64,000 bases of DNA from a virus. This document shows positions 40,505 through 49,242 of the stretch, piece after piece. Position 1 is the stretch's first letter. Every line of letters starts with the position of its first letter. The stretch covers positions 1 to 64,000 of IMG/VR virus record IMGVR_UViG_3300043548_000722, one strand, 5' to 3'. The notes below the pieces were generated by a model, which made no database searches, had not been told where the DNA came from, and saw only the letters and a list, made by a program, of their open reading frames with translations. The translations under genes and the position numbers were made by a program.

Positions 40505-41913
40505 TGGCACATCCGGAATTGGAGCTTATTAGCAACATCCTGTCCACAGGAGACTTCAATACACCAAAGAAGAAAGGATTGACTCCAGAGTGGTTCACGC
40601 TGGATGTCGCTCGTGATGCGTACCACTGGCTGTGGAACGAGTACCACGACCCGCAGCAGCGCGGAGAAGTACCGACCGTTGAGAGGTTCCTGCGGAAGTT
40701 TCCGGGCTTCGATTACAGCCCGAGTCGGAACTCGCTAAATGCGCTAATCACAGACGTACGGACCCAGAAGGTACAGTCTGACCTGCAAAGCATTCTCAAT
40801 GAGATGCAGGACGAGATCACGGACGGATCTGATCCGTCTCTGATCTTAGACACCTTCCTCCCGAAGATTCGGAGGATGAATGTGGAGGCCCATGAAGAAG
40901 ATGGCATCCTGCTGTCCGGTTCATTGGCCCTGCTACGTCAACAGTACAACACCCACGCCGAGTCGGGAGGGGTTGTCGGCATTCCGTACCCGTGGGAGGT
41001 TCTGAACCAAAAGACGGGTGGTATGCGAGACGAGGAGTTCATCGTCATTTACGGCCGCCCTGGCAACATGAAAACGTGGGTAGCATGCGCCATCGCGGCG
41101 AAGGCGTATCTGGAGAATCATCGCGTGATGATCTTCTCCAAGGAGATCTCACGAGAGGCGATGCTGACGCGCGTCTGTTCTGTGCTGGGTAACGTGGACT
41201 ATGATCGTCTCCGTCGAGGCATCCTGTCGGAAGAAGATGCCGACGAGTTCTTCGAGCTCATGGATGAGCTTGCGGAGTCTGAGGAAGAAGACAGCACTGG
41301 CTCTCATCACCGAGCCCTGATGTTCATGTCCGACAAGGGCAAGAAGGCAGGCTCAACAGTAGAAGACTTGATTGCCGCCGCAGAGAGGTTCCAGCCGGAC
41401 CTCATTGTGGTGGACGGCTTCTACTTGATGAAGGATGGAAGATCTGGGCAGAGAACGGCAGACTGGAAACAGATCAGCCACATCAGCCAAGACCTAAAAG
41501 CGATGGCTCAATTTGTCGGCTGCCCTGTGATTGGAACAACGCAGGCCAACCGCGCGAACGCAAAGGAACCCTCGGGAGACCTGGACGACCTGTCCTTCGC
41601 AGATGGCATTGGCCAAGACGCAGACATCGCCTTCCGCGTGTTTCGCGGTCCCAATCCATCTGGAAGAGGAGCTTCGCTTCTCTTCATCTTCTCGAAAAGC
41701 AGAGAGACAGTCATCCCTCCGTTCATCATCAATGCAAACCCTGGCTCAGACTTCAGCGTGCAGCAGTCTCATGCGAACGTAAAAGCGTTCCTTGACATGA
41801 AGAAGCAGATGGAGATGAGTGAGGGGGCGGACGACGACGACGGAAGCGGTGGCGCCCCCAAACAAGAGGCAAAGAAGAAACCAAAGAAGAGAGATGACCC
41901 ATTCCGAGCTTAG
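40504..41913 (+). CDS. DnaB-like replicative helicase
   Basis: A 469-residue replicative helicase with an N-terminal helical domain (residues 1-130), a linker and a RecA-fold C-terminal domain. Walker A is GRPGNMKT (184-191), with M where G normally precedes K. Walker B-like LIVVDGFYLM and the sensor region VIGTTQANR follow. The C-terminal tail is rich in D, G and K (DDDDGSGGAPKQEAKKKPKK), perhaps for partner binding. It overlaps the primase gene by 20 bases. The role is to unwind DNA at the phage fork. Confidence 0.85.
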   Translation: MAHPELELISNILSTGDFNTPKKKGLTPEWFTLDVARDAYHWLWNEYHDPQQRGEVPTVERFLRKFPGFDYSPSRNSLNALITDVRTQKVQSDLQSILNEMQDEITDGSDPSLILDTFLPKIRRMNVEAHEEDGILLSGSLALLRQQYNTHAESGGVVGIPYPWEVLNQKTGGMRDEEFIVIYGRPGNMKTWVACAIAAKAYLENHRVMIFSKEISREAMLTRVCSVLGNVDYDRLRRGILSEEDADEFFELMDELAESEEEDSTGSHHRALMFMSDKGKKAGSTVEDLIAAAERFQPDLIVVDGFYLMKDGRSGQRTADWKQISHISQDLKAMAQFVGCPVIGTTQANRANAKEPSGDLDDLSFADGIGQDADIAFRVFRGPNPSGRGASLLFIFSKSRETVIPPFIINANPGSDFSVQQSHANVKAFLDMKKQMEMSEGADDDDGSGGAPKQEAKKKPKKRDDPFRA

Positions 41914-42856
41914 GTTCCTGCCGGAGTTTGAAAAGTATGTCCCCGGACTCCGCGTGGGGTCCGGGGACAACTACATGGGGTTCTGCCCCATTCACGGAGA
42001 GGTGCCAGGGCAGAGTAAGCCCAGTCTTTCGGTCAATGCTGCGACGGGGCTGTGGCACTGCTTTGCGGGATGTGGCGGTGGCAACATCCGCACGTTTCTC
42101 AGGCTGCTGGGCGAGTCAAGCGCGACGATTGACCGAGTAGCGAAAAAATCATCGACAAAGAAAGCAAGACCGGCTAAGAGGGAAGCACCTCCGGATAGCC
42201 TGCCAGAGAGGCTTTTGGGGGTCTTCGACTGGTGCCCGACGAAGCTGGTGTCGGAGGGCTTCAGTGAAAAAGTGCTCTTTGAAAATGATGTAGGGTACGA
42301 CAAGAAGTTGTCGAGAGTCACGTTTCCCGTGCGAGACAAAGACGGGAAGCTGGTGGGCATCGTTGGAAAGCAGCCCACCAGTGAATTCGGAAAATACAAA
42401 GTCTATACTACCGAGCTTCTGGAGTATGGACTTCAGGTTCCCACATTCTCAAAAGGGGACCATGTTTGGCGGCTCAACAAGGTCGCGACGCAGCTCAAGA
42501 CGGAACGGAAACCCGTTTACATCGTCGAAGGCTTCAAGGCGGCGCTGTGGTTCTGCCAGGCAGGCATCAACAATGTGGTCGCGCTGATGGGCAGCCACAT
42601 GACAGATGCACAGAAGAAGCTCATTGAGAGTCTAACTTCCCAAGTGATTTTGTGTCTGGATAACGACGACGCAGGTCATGCAGGAAGTCTCAAAATCAGT
42701 CAAAAACTTCAAGCGGCACGAATTAGTGTGGTTGTGCTGCCAGAAGGCATCCACCAACCGGATGACCTGACGGCAGCAGAGCTGCGTGAACTGTGCCGCA
42801 CTCCCGTCAGTATCAGTGAGGCAAGAAGACAATGGCTCCTAAGACCATCCCCATGA
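41894..42856 (+). CDS. DnaG-like primase with zinc finger and TOPRIM
   Basis: The start is placed at ATG 41894 (320 residues), with AAGAAGAG upstream; a longer frame from 41819 would be inside the helicase gene. A CHC2-type zinc finger is formed by C31, H34, C56 and C60 (CPIHG...WHCFAGCGGG). A TOPRIM fold follows with YIVEGFKA (E212) and LCLDNDDAG (D256, D258). It is shorter than bacterial DnaG (about 580), as often seen in phage primases. It makes RNA primers for the fork and is translationally coupled to the helicase gene. Confidence 0.85.
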   Translation: MTHSELRFLPEFEKYVPGLRVGSGDNYMGFCPIHGEVPGQSKPSLSVNAATGLWHCFAGCGGGNIRTFLRLLGESSATIDRVAKKSSTKKARPAKREAPPDSLPERLLGVFDWCPTKLVSEGFSEKVLFENDVGYDKKLSRVTFPVRDKDGKLVGIVGKQPTSEFGKYKVYTTELLEYGLQVPTFSKGDHVWRLNKVATQLKTERKPVYIVEGFKAALWFCQAGINNVVALMGSHMTDAQKKLIESLTSQVILCLDNDDAGHAGSLKISQKLQAARISVVVLPEGIHQPDDLTAAELRELCRTPVSISEARRQWLLRPSP

Positions 42857-43950
42857 GCGCCGGGCGCACTCGGCGCGACAGCAAAGGCAATCCCCGTGGC
42901 AAGCGTGCCGGCTGGTCGGCCAAGTGGTCCGACGAATTGAAGATCGGGAAGGACGAGTCCGCGTGGATTCAGCTGACTCCCGGTAAGTACAGCAGTGAGG
43001 AGGGCGTGCAGCCCTACTTCTCCGCCCCCATGTTCAAGCTCCAGTTCAACAACAAGTTCGGCACGACTTCCTGGGGCTACTTCCGGGGCAACGGCGGGCC
43101 GGACTGCACGCTTCAGAAGCTTGCGGACTCGAACAACCCGAATGTGCAGGAGCCCAAGTACGGCGAGCCCAACCGCTTCTACGTGGGCATCATTCACTAC
43201 GCCCTCTACCACAAGACCCCGATTGAGAAGAATGGGCAGGTCATTACCTACTCGGAAGGCAAGCTGAAGGGTCAGCCCGTCTACCAGTGGAATGAGGTCA
43301 AGTCGGTGCGTGAGAAGAAGCAGCTTCTCACCGCTGGAGACGTGGACTCCCTGGGGTTCTATCGCAAGAAGTTCCTGGAGCTTCCGGCCACCCAGTTCAA
43401 GGTGGTGCAGGAGATTGCCCGCAAGGCGCGTTCGATCTGCAAGTGCGGCGGCACACTGTTCCCCTCGGTGTTCGTCTGCCCGGCTTGCGAGAACGTCCTG
43501 CTCGACACGAATGAGTCGGACATGACGGACTCGGAGATCATGAACTACGCCGACCAGGACATTCGCTGCCGCCACTGTGGCGCGGTGGAGTTCCCGCGCG
43601 CGGAGTACGACTGTGACTCCTGCGCGGATCCTCGGCCCCACGAGTACCATGAGGTCGTGGCCAAGCTCAAGAAGGTCACCGGACCCACGGGCTACCCGAC
43701 GATTGCGCTGGACTCCGTGGTTCCGGTCACCGAGTTCACCATGGAGAACAAGCAGTGCCCCGTGACGGTCAATGGAGAGGGAGCCCTCACCTACGACGAG
43801 TCCTTGGATAATCTGATGAAGAATCAGTTTGACTTCGAGGAGTACACCAAGCCTCGGACAAACGCAGAGTACGCGGAGATGCTGGGCTTGCGTGAGGGCG
43901 ACATCGGGTTCGCCTCTTCCGCCAAGCGGTACAACAACTTCCGCGGCTAA
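42832..43950 (+). CDS. Zinc-containing candidate ssDNA-binding protein
   Basis: A 372-residue protein overlapping the primase gene by 25 bases. The N-terminal 30 residues are basic and flexible. The middle has aromatic strands (SWGYFRGNGGPD; QPYFSAPMFKLQF), as in OB-like folds. A cysteine cluster at about residues 202-265 includes CKCGG...CPACE and CRHCG...CDSC, suggesting two zinc ribbons. The C-terminus is acidic. It lies between primase and polymerase, where SSB-like proteins are expected. A T4 gp32-like role is inferred, but the sequence does not match gp32 by eye. Confidence 0.5.
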   Translation: MAPKTIPMSAGRTRRDSKGNPRGKRAGWSAKWSDELKIGKDESAWIQLTPGKYSSEEGVQPYFSAPMFKLQFNNKFGTTSWGYFRGNGGPDCTLQKLADSNNPNVQEPKYGEPNRFYVGIIHYALYHKTPIEKNGQVITYSEGKLKGQPVYQWNEVKSVREKKQLLTAGDVDSLGFYRKKFLELPATQFKVVQEIARKARSICKCGGTLFPSVFVCPACENVLLDTNESDMTDSEIMNYADQDIRCRHCGAVEFPRAEYDCDSCADPRPHEYHEVVAKLKKVTGPTGYPTIALDSVVPVTEFTMENKQCPVTVNGEGALTYDESLDNLMKNQFDFEEYTKPRTNAEYAEMLGLREGDIGFASSAKRYNNFRG

Positions 43951-43956
43951 TCACTG

Positions 43957-43990
43957 CCGAGGGGCCCCTTCTGGGGCCCCTCGGTCTTTG
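43957..43990 (+). terminator. Hairpin terminator or attenuator between SSB candidate and polymerase
   Basis: ccgaggggcccc (43957-43968), a 4-base loop, then ggggcccctcgg (43973-43984), followed by tctttg. The 12-bp GC-rich stem with a short U-rich run lies just after the stop codon. It could partially terminate transcription in the replication operon, reducing polymerase relative to the upstream abundant protein. Confidence 0.65.
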
Positions 43991-44000
43991 CGGAGGAACC

Positions 44001-46406
44001 ATGCGCTATCAGTTCATTGACACGCCGCTGCCGATGTACGTCTTCTCCGAGGAGGAGGCCAAGAAGCTTGCAGCCCATATGATGACGCTTCCCAGGGTCG
44101 GGTTTGACACCGAGACCACGGGGCTCGATAAGCTCGGTGCGCGGATCAAGTTCTTTTCCTTCGGCTACGAAGGAATGCGGTTTTGCGCCCCAGTACGCCT
44201 GCTTCCGGTGTTCCAGCCTGTTCTGGAGAACCCAGAGATCCGGAAGTGCATGACAAACGCAAAGTTCGACATGCACATGGCCGCCAATCACGGCATTCAC
44301 ATCGCGGGGCACATCTACGACACCGTGTCGATGGACTGGCTTCACGATGAGAACCGACAGGGCCGGCACGGTCTAAAGCAGTGCGCGGCGGACTATCTCG
44401 GCCTCAAGATGGCTCCGTTCTCGGAAGTGTTTGGAGGAGTGGGGACCACAGACAGAGAAGTCGAAACTTTGTGCCGAATGCACGATGCCCTTGAGACTGC
44501 CGATACGTCTCTGGCACTGGAGATCCTGGCGCTGATTGGCCAGATTGACATGGATCCTGATGACCTCGAGGACATGCAGACCGTCTCCAAGAAGCTCGGA
44601 TTGGGGCGAAAGGATCACTCCAAACTTCTGCCGGCTACCAAAGTTCTAAAGATCGCCAGAAAACACGGGCTCTGCCCAACCACTCGCGGAAAGTCTGGCT
44701 ACGTCAGCGATTTTTACGAACTTCTTGGGATGGGCCCCGTCGCGGACAAAGAGCGCGATTCGCACAAGGACGCACTCGTTGATCCGGACGCGCTCATTGA
44801 GGCGCACGAGTTCATTCTCGGGCACTTGGCGAAGGCTTCGGAGAATGAGCTGTCTCCGCTCGACATGATCACGCTGCTTGTCGGTGACTACGCGTCTCTC
44901 GACGCCTGGGCGACATTCAAGCTCACAGAAGAGCTTGAGTCGCTACTCTCGAAAGAGAACATCAACCCCGACATGACATTGCTCGATTACTACAACGACG
45001 TCTCTGCGACGTTCATCCGGATTCTGTGGATGATGGAGCGTCGCGGGTTTCAGCTGGACGTCGATGCGATTCAGGCACTCGCCGCTCCGATGGTCATGGA
45101 CATCGACCGCCTTGAGCGCGAGTTTGTCGCACAAGTCGGCTGGGAGATCAATCCAAACAGCCCGACTCAGCTTGTCGATCTCTTCTTCACAACGAAGGGC
45201 GGACAGTGGCTAGATCCGTTTGGCAATCCCGCACGCAAGCTCAGCAGCGGCGGAACAACGGGCGTGAAGAAGCCCTCAGTCAGCAAGGAGGTCATTGAAG
45301 AATGGGCAGAGAAGGGAAACCCGCTAGCACAACTTCTTCAGGAACACAGAGTCTTGAAGAAATTGCACAGCACCTATATCGACGCATTGCCGAGAACCGT
45401 CGATGCGCGAAGGCGGATCCACACGGACCTCAAGAGCGCGGGAACGGTCACTGGCCGTCTGTCATCCGGAGAGCCAAACCTTCAGAACATTCCGGCTCGT
45501 GGTAACTGGGGCCGCAGAATCCGAGAGTTCTTCATCGCCGGGCAGTGGGGATCTTGCGATGACTGGTATCTGCCGGATGTAGCGCACATTCAGTCCCCGA
45601 AGTATCCGCGCGACCAAGAAATGCTACTGATCGTGGCTGACTACGAGCAGCTCGAAATGCGGATCATGGCTCACATGAGCGAAGATCCCCGGATGATCGA
45701 CACGATTCGCAGCGGCAAGGACCTGCACTCCATGACGGGGGCACTTGCGGTTGGCGCGAACTATGACGACATCGCGGCTGCAAAGAAAGCTGAGCATCCG
45801 ACCAAGGAACAGCTCGAGCTTCTTGAGCTTCGGAGTCAGATGAAGGCAGTCGGCTTCGGACTTCTGTACGGGATCGGCCCCAAGAAGCTTGGCCAACAAC
45901 TTGGCCTGAAGATGGTCAAGAAGTACGGACGAAACGGGATAAACTACGAAACCTGTCCCGAAGCAGAGGAGCTTATCGAGAAGTACTTCTCCATCTACCC
46001 GAAGGTACAAGAGTTCATCGACGACACTCATTACCAGTGCGAAAATGATCTCTTTGTACAGACGATCATTGGGAGGTATCGCCGCCTTCCCGATATCTTG
46101 TCAAAGGAACGTGGCCTGGCGATGCAGGCTCAGCGGCAATCGGTTAACTCAAGAATTCAAGGTTCCGCCGCCGATATTGCCATTCAGGCGATGATCAACT
46201 GTGAGAGTAACGAGGCCCTTCGCGAACTCGGGGTTCGGATGCTGTTGCAGATCCACGACGAGCTCGTGTTCGAGGTTCCGAACATTCCAGACGTTGTCGA
46301 CCAGGCAAAGATCCACATCCGCAGCTGCATGGAGAACCCGTATCCCATGCGCGTTCCCATCCTGATTTCGATGGACTCTGCTCGGTCCTGGGGAGAGGCG
46401 AAGTGA
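44001..46406 (+). CDS. Family A DNA polymerase with 3'-5' exonuclease
   Basis: An 801-residue replicative polymerase. The exonuclease domain shows Exo I DTET (D36, E38), Exo II TNAKFDMH, and Exo III YASLDAWA. A long insertion (about residues 130-270) lies between Exo II and Exo III. The polymerase domain has motif A VADYEQLEMR (D547), motif B with RSQMKAVGFGLLYG (K615) and motif C HDE (752-754). All catalytic residues appear intact. It has GCGGAGGAACC upstream and ends overlapping the HU-like gene by 4 bases. Confidence 0.95.
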   Translation: MRYQFIDTPLPMYVFSEEEAKKLAAHMMTLPRVGFDTETTGLDKLGARIKFFSFGYEGMRFCAPVRLLPVFQPVLENPEIRKCMTNAKFDMHMAANHGIHIAGHIYDTVSMDWLHDENRQGRHGLKQCAADYLGLKMAPFSEVFGGVGTTDREVETLCRMHDALETADTSLALEILALIGQIDMDPDDLEDMQTVSKKLGLGRKDHSKLLPATKVLKIARKHGLCPTTRGKSGYVSDFYELLGMGPVADKERDSHKDALVDPDALIEAHEFILGHLAKASENELSPLDMITLLVGDYASLDAWATFKLTEELESLLSKENINPDMTLLDYYNDVSATFIRILWMMERRGFQLDVDAIQALAAPMVMDIDRLEREFVAQVGWEINPNSPTQLVDLFFTTKGGQWLDPFGNPARKLSSGGTTGVKKPSVSKEVIEEWAEKGNPLAQLLQEHRVLKKLHSTYIDALPRTVDARRRIHTDLKSAGTVTGRLSSGEPNLQNIPARGNWGRRIREFFIAGQWGSCDDWYLPDVAHIQSPKYPRDQEMLLIVADYEQLEMRIMAHMSEDPRMIDTIRSGKDLHSMTGALAVGANYDDIAAAKKAEHPTKEQLELLELRSQMKAVGFGLLYGIGPKKLGQQLGLKMVKKYGRNGINYETCPEAEELIEKYFSIYPKVQEFIDDTHYQCENDLFVQTIIGRYRRLPDILSKERGLAMQAQRQSVNSRIQGSAADIAIQAMINCESNEALRELGVRMLLQIHDELVFEVPNIPDVVDQAKIHIRSCMENPYPMRVPILISMDSARSWGEAK

Positions 46407-46720
46407 CACAGGCCGAGCTGGAGAGGGCGATCTGCAAGAGGACCGGGCTACCAGACTCGGTCGTTGCGCTCGTGCTCACAACTCTCAAAGACCTGATCTC
46501 GGAGAGCCTCGAAAGACAGCAGGATGTTGTCTTTCGAGGGCTCTTTCGCATCTCATCTCGAGTACGGGAGATCAACTCATTTCAGACTGCTGTCGGTTCG
46601 AACGAGCCCAAGAGGGCCACAGCGTATAAACTTGTCCTGGGGATCCACCCCGTTCCTGCTTTCCGAAAGGAGCTAAACAAATGGACAAGTACGCTGTCGT
46701 CCTCGATGACCAACACGTAA
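46403..46720 (+). CDS. HU/IHF-family DNA-binding protein
   Basis: A 105-residue protein whose N-terminal helices (TQAELERAICKRTGLPDSVV) and following strand segment (DVVFRGLFRISSRVREINSF) fit the HU/IHF fold. The C-terminal IHPVPAFRKELN corresponds to the last strand and helix. The usual RNPxTG arm sequence is replaced by SNEPKRATAY. It is GTGA-coupled to the polymerase gene. It likely bends or compacts phage DNA. A zinc-ribbon gene starts within its 3' end. Confidence 0.75.
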   Translation: MTQAELERAICKRTGLPDSVVALVLTTLKDLISESLERQQDVVFRGLFRISSRVREINSFQTAVGSNEPKRATAYKLVLGIHPVPAFRKELNKWTSTLSSSMTNT

Positions 46721-46860
46721 AGACCGCGATGGAGGGCAAGGGCTCGTGCCCTTCCTGCGGCTCAAGAAAAGTCGACAACCGGGGTCTCACTCCGGTCTGT
46801 CCCAACTGCGGCACCCGCCCGTGGGAGAAGCATGGCTCGCGCCAAGAAGGAAGAAAGTAA
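46681..46860 (+). CDS. 59-residue zinc ribbon protein
   Basis: ATG at 46681 with AAAGGAGCTAAACAA upstream, ending at TAA 46858-46860. Residues 23-46 contain CPSCG...CPNCG, a zinc ribbon. The N-terminus MDKYAVVLDDQHVKTAMEGK superficially recalls the leader MDKIAAYQ plus KTA of virion proteins. It overlaps the HU-like gene by 40 bases and the recombinase gene by 29 bases. A small transcription- or replication-associated factor is possible. Confidence 0.65.
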   Translation: MDKYAVVLDDQHVKTAMEGKGSCPSCGSRKVDNRGLTPVCPNCGTRPWEKHGSRQEGRK

Positions 46861-47974
46861 CGCTCAGGCGGCCATCAACAAAATCAAGAGCAAGTACCCC
46901 GGCAAGGTCTTCACTGCCGGAGAGTACACGATGCCCTGGAAGGTCAAGAGACTACCGACGGGAGTTCTTGACCTCGACATCGCGCTGGGCGGAGGTCTTC
47001 CTGCCGGCGGGATGACCTTCCTCACCGGCAAGCAGGGAGTTGGAAAGAACTGGCTGGTCAACCAAGTCATTCGCCAGCACCAAGAACGACATGGGGACAA
47101 GACAACGGTCGCCGTCGTCTCGACTGAGATGGTCTACGACAAGGAGTACGCGCAGCTTTGCGGAGTTCGCGTTGCGATGTCGGACATGGAGATCTCCCTC
47201 TTGCGGGATCAGTACGAAGCAAACGATGAGGCCTTCCCCGCAGACTATGAGGAGAAACTCCGCAGGCAGGTCGGTGAGTTCATCACGGTTCCTCCTGCGC
47301 TTGCAGAGGAGTCTCTCCAGATTGCGATCGAGCTAATTGAGACCAGAGAGTTTGACATCGTCGTCATTGACTCCTTCGGATCGTTGCTGACGGAGCACGA
47401 CGAGGAGAGCAATCTCAGCGAGCCGAACCGAGTGGGCGGTGCTGCGCTTCTCAACACGCGCTTTGCGCGCAAACTGAACGCGGCACTCGGTCCTGACAAG
47501 GACGGCAATCCGAACCTCACTTGTGTCATCGGGATCAACCAGGTCCGCGACAACACCGACCGCGCCAACAAGTACTCCCCAAAGACAGTTGAGGCGGGAG
47601 GATGGGCACTCAAGCACGCGCGCTGGGTCACGATTGAGATGTCGCCGCAGGCGAAGGTCCGCGATGGTGACCTCACCACTGGAAAGACAGTGCGGTGGGA
47701 GATCACCAAGCAGAAGGCTGGAGGTCACGAAGGAGCCTCTGGCACCTACGACTACCTGTTCAAGCACACGGGCATCAATCGCGCAGCGCACTCGATTGCT
47801 GTTGCGGCCGATTACGAAGTCATGTCGAGAAAGGGGGCCTGGTACTTCTACCAAGGTCAGCAGATTGGGCAGGGACTCGATTCAGCGGTGAAGTTCGTCC
47901 TCGACAATGGGCTTCTCCAGAAGATTGAAGACGACACGATGCGAGCGGCGGGCATCCGCTGCTCGTACGGGTGA
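46832..47974 (+). CDS. RecA-like recombinase with atypical Walker A
   Basis: A 380-residue RecA/UvsX-family strand exchange protein. Walker A is GKQGVGKN (66-73), with N73 in place of the usual T or S. Walker B DIVVIDSFGS follows. The later motifs include GINQVRDNTDRANKY (L2-like region) and a C-terminal domain. It would coat ssDNA and drive recombination-dependent replication. The asparagine at the metal-coordinating position could change nucleotide binding. It is coupled to the next gene through GTGA. Confidence 0.85.
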   Translation: MARAKKEESNAQAAINKIKSKYPGKVFTAGEYTMPWKVKRLPTGVLDLDIALGGGLPAGGMTFLTGKQGVGKNWLVNQVIRQHQERHGDKTTVAVVSTEMVYDKEYAQLCGVRVAMSDMEISLLRDQYEANDEAFPADYEEKLRRQVGEFITVPPALAEESLQIAIELIETREFDIVVIDSFGSLLTEHDEESNLSEPNRVGGAALLNTRFARKLNAALGPDKDGNPNLTCVIGINQVRDNTDRANKYSPKTVEAGGWALKHARWVTIEMSPQAKVRDGDLTTGKTVRWEITKQKAGGHEGASGTYDYLFKHTGINRAAHSIAVAADYEVMSRKGAWYFYQGQQIGQGLDSAVKFVLDNGLLQKIEDDTMRAAGIRCSYG

Positions 47975-48441
47975 GCCGGAGGCCAACGTGCCCCGTCTGT
48001 AGCGGAGTCAATCTGGTTCCGTGGTCGTTGGGAAAGGTCCGCTGTCGCACATGCGACCGGGCCTTTCCCCGCCACGAGATCCAGTCCGAGGAGTACGTTC
48101 CTCGGGCTCCGCGAAGCCAAAGCACTCGCGCTCAGGCTGACAAGCAGGAGCGTCGAGTTGCTAAGGACCTCGGGGCACGCCAAACGATTGCATCCGGGCA
48201 GACGCCCGTGGACAAAGGAGACATCAAGTCGGACCTGGTTCGTGTGGAATGTAAATACACCGATAGTAAGTCATACTCTCTAAAGGCAGCGGATTTAGTC
48301 AAGATTGCCGGGCAGGCAACCAAGGACCAAATTCCACTGTTCTATGTTGAGTTCAGGACTGAGGGGGAAGGCTACTACGTCATCCCTGAGCACTGGTTCC
48401 TTCAACTTCTCGAGAAGTACAAAGATGATCAGGACGATTAA
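47971..48441 (+). CDS. Zinc-ribbon PD-(D/E)XK nuclease, Holliday-junction resolvase-like
   Basis: A 156-residue protein starting at a GTG (47971) overlapping the stop of the recombinase gene. C7, C10, C25 and C28 form a zinc ribbon. A PD-(D/E)XK core follows, with E60, D84 or D88 and ECK (E93, K95), resembling the archaeal Hjc-type resolvase pattern in GDIKSDLVRVECK. It lies next to RecA-like and Cas4-like genes. The function would be to cut branched recombination intermediates. Exact activity is inferred. Confidence 0.65.
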   Translation: MSRRPTCPVCSGVNLVPWSLGKVRCRTCDRAFPRHEIQSEEYVPRAPRSQSTRAQADKQERRVAKDLGARQTIASGQTPVDKGDIKSDLVRVECKYTDSKSYSLKAADLVKIAGQATKDQIPLFYVEFRTEGEGYYVIPEHWFLQLLEKYKDDQDD

Positions 48442-49234
48442 GGACCTTGAGGGTCTCTCTGCCGAAGAGATTGAGGCCGTGCGCAAAAGCATCAACATGC
48501 GCTGCTACTACTACATGGGCGTGAAGAAGTTGGGCCAGCAGGAGGGCATGACGCTCACCGAATACACGGCATGGAAGGCAATTCCGGCGGATGAACCTTG
48601 CCGTGCCTGCCACGGGACCGGAACCTGGAAGAAGCCCGAGCGCAGCGTGGGCACGATTCACGCAAGCTCGGCGGCCTCCTGTGTTCGCCGCCTCTACTAC
48701 GATGTCGATGCAAGCATTCGTCCCAAGTCAGTGATCTCCCCAGAGTTGCAGATCACCTTCGCGATGGGCCACGCGATTCACGATGTTGTGCAGAAGGCGC
48801 TGCATGCCGCGCTGCCTGGTAAGTTCGCGGATGAGATGACGGTCGATCTGGACGAGGCGATGGTACTCGGCAGTCACACGGACGGCGTCGCCGAGATTGA
48901 GCAGGCTCGGGTCCTCGTCGAGATCAAAAGTATTGGCAAAGAATTCGACACGCTCGTGAAGCCGAAGGACGATCACATTACGCAGGCTGTGGCCATCTAC
49001 GCCAAGGCCCTCGAAGTCCCGTTCATCAGCTTCTTGTATGTCAGCAAGTCGTGGCCCCACAACGTCAAAGAATTTGTGATGGTCTACGACGAGAAGTACT
49101 ACCGCAGATGGTGGAAGAACAAGGGCCAGGTCGTAGACCTTGCGCTTGAGAAGGGGGAACCTCCGATCGCCGATGCGTCAAAGGACGATTGCGGGTTCTG
49201 CCCGTATTCCTATCACTGCCCTCAAAAGCTGTGA
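48425..49234 (+). CDS. Cas4/RecB-like Fe-S nuclease
   Basis: The start is placed at ATG 48425 (269 residues). Residues C86 and C256, C259 and C265 (SCVRR...CGFCPYSYHC) match the four Fe-S cluster ligands of Cas4/AddB-type nucleases. The RecB-family nuclease core shows GHAIHD (116-120), D153 in HTDG, EIK (E166, K168) and Q187 in the QhxxY region (HITQAVAIY). An additional CRACHGTG stretch (59-66) recalls a DnaJ zinc repeat and is unusual. It may process DNA ends for recombination. No CRISPR genes are nearby, so it is not a Cas adaptation module. Confidence 0.8.
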   Translation: MIRTIKDLEGLSAEEIEAVRKSINMRCYYYMGVKKLGQQEGMTLTEYTAWKAIPADEPCRACHGTGTWKKPERSVGTIHASSAASCVRRLYYDVDASIRPKSVISPELQITFAMGHAIHDVVQKALHAALPGKFADEMTVDLDEAMVLGSHTDGVAEIEQARVLVEIKSIGKEFDTLVKPKDDHITQAVAIYAKALEVPFISFLYVSKSWPHNVKEFVMVYDEKYYRRWWKNKGQVVDLALEKGEPPIADASKDDCGFCPYSYHCPQKL

Positions 49235-49242
49235 GGTGAAGG

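Noticed and set aside
42709-43650. 313-codon minus-strand frame over the SSB candidate
   Set aside because: It is antisense to a well-supported, coupled gene and is a compositional shadow.
48425-49234. Cas4-like gene as part of a CRISPR adaptation module
   Set aside because: There is no cas1, cas2 or array near it, and its neighbours are recombination genes.
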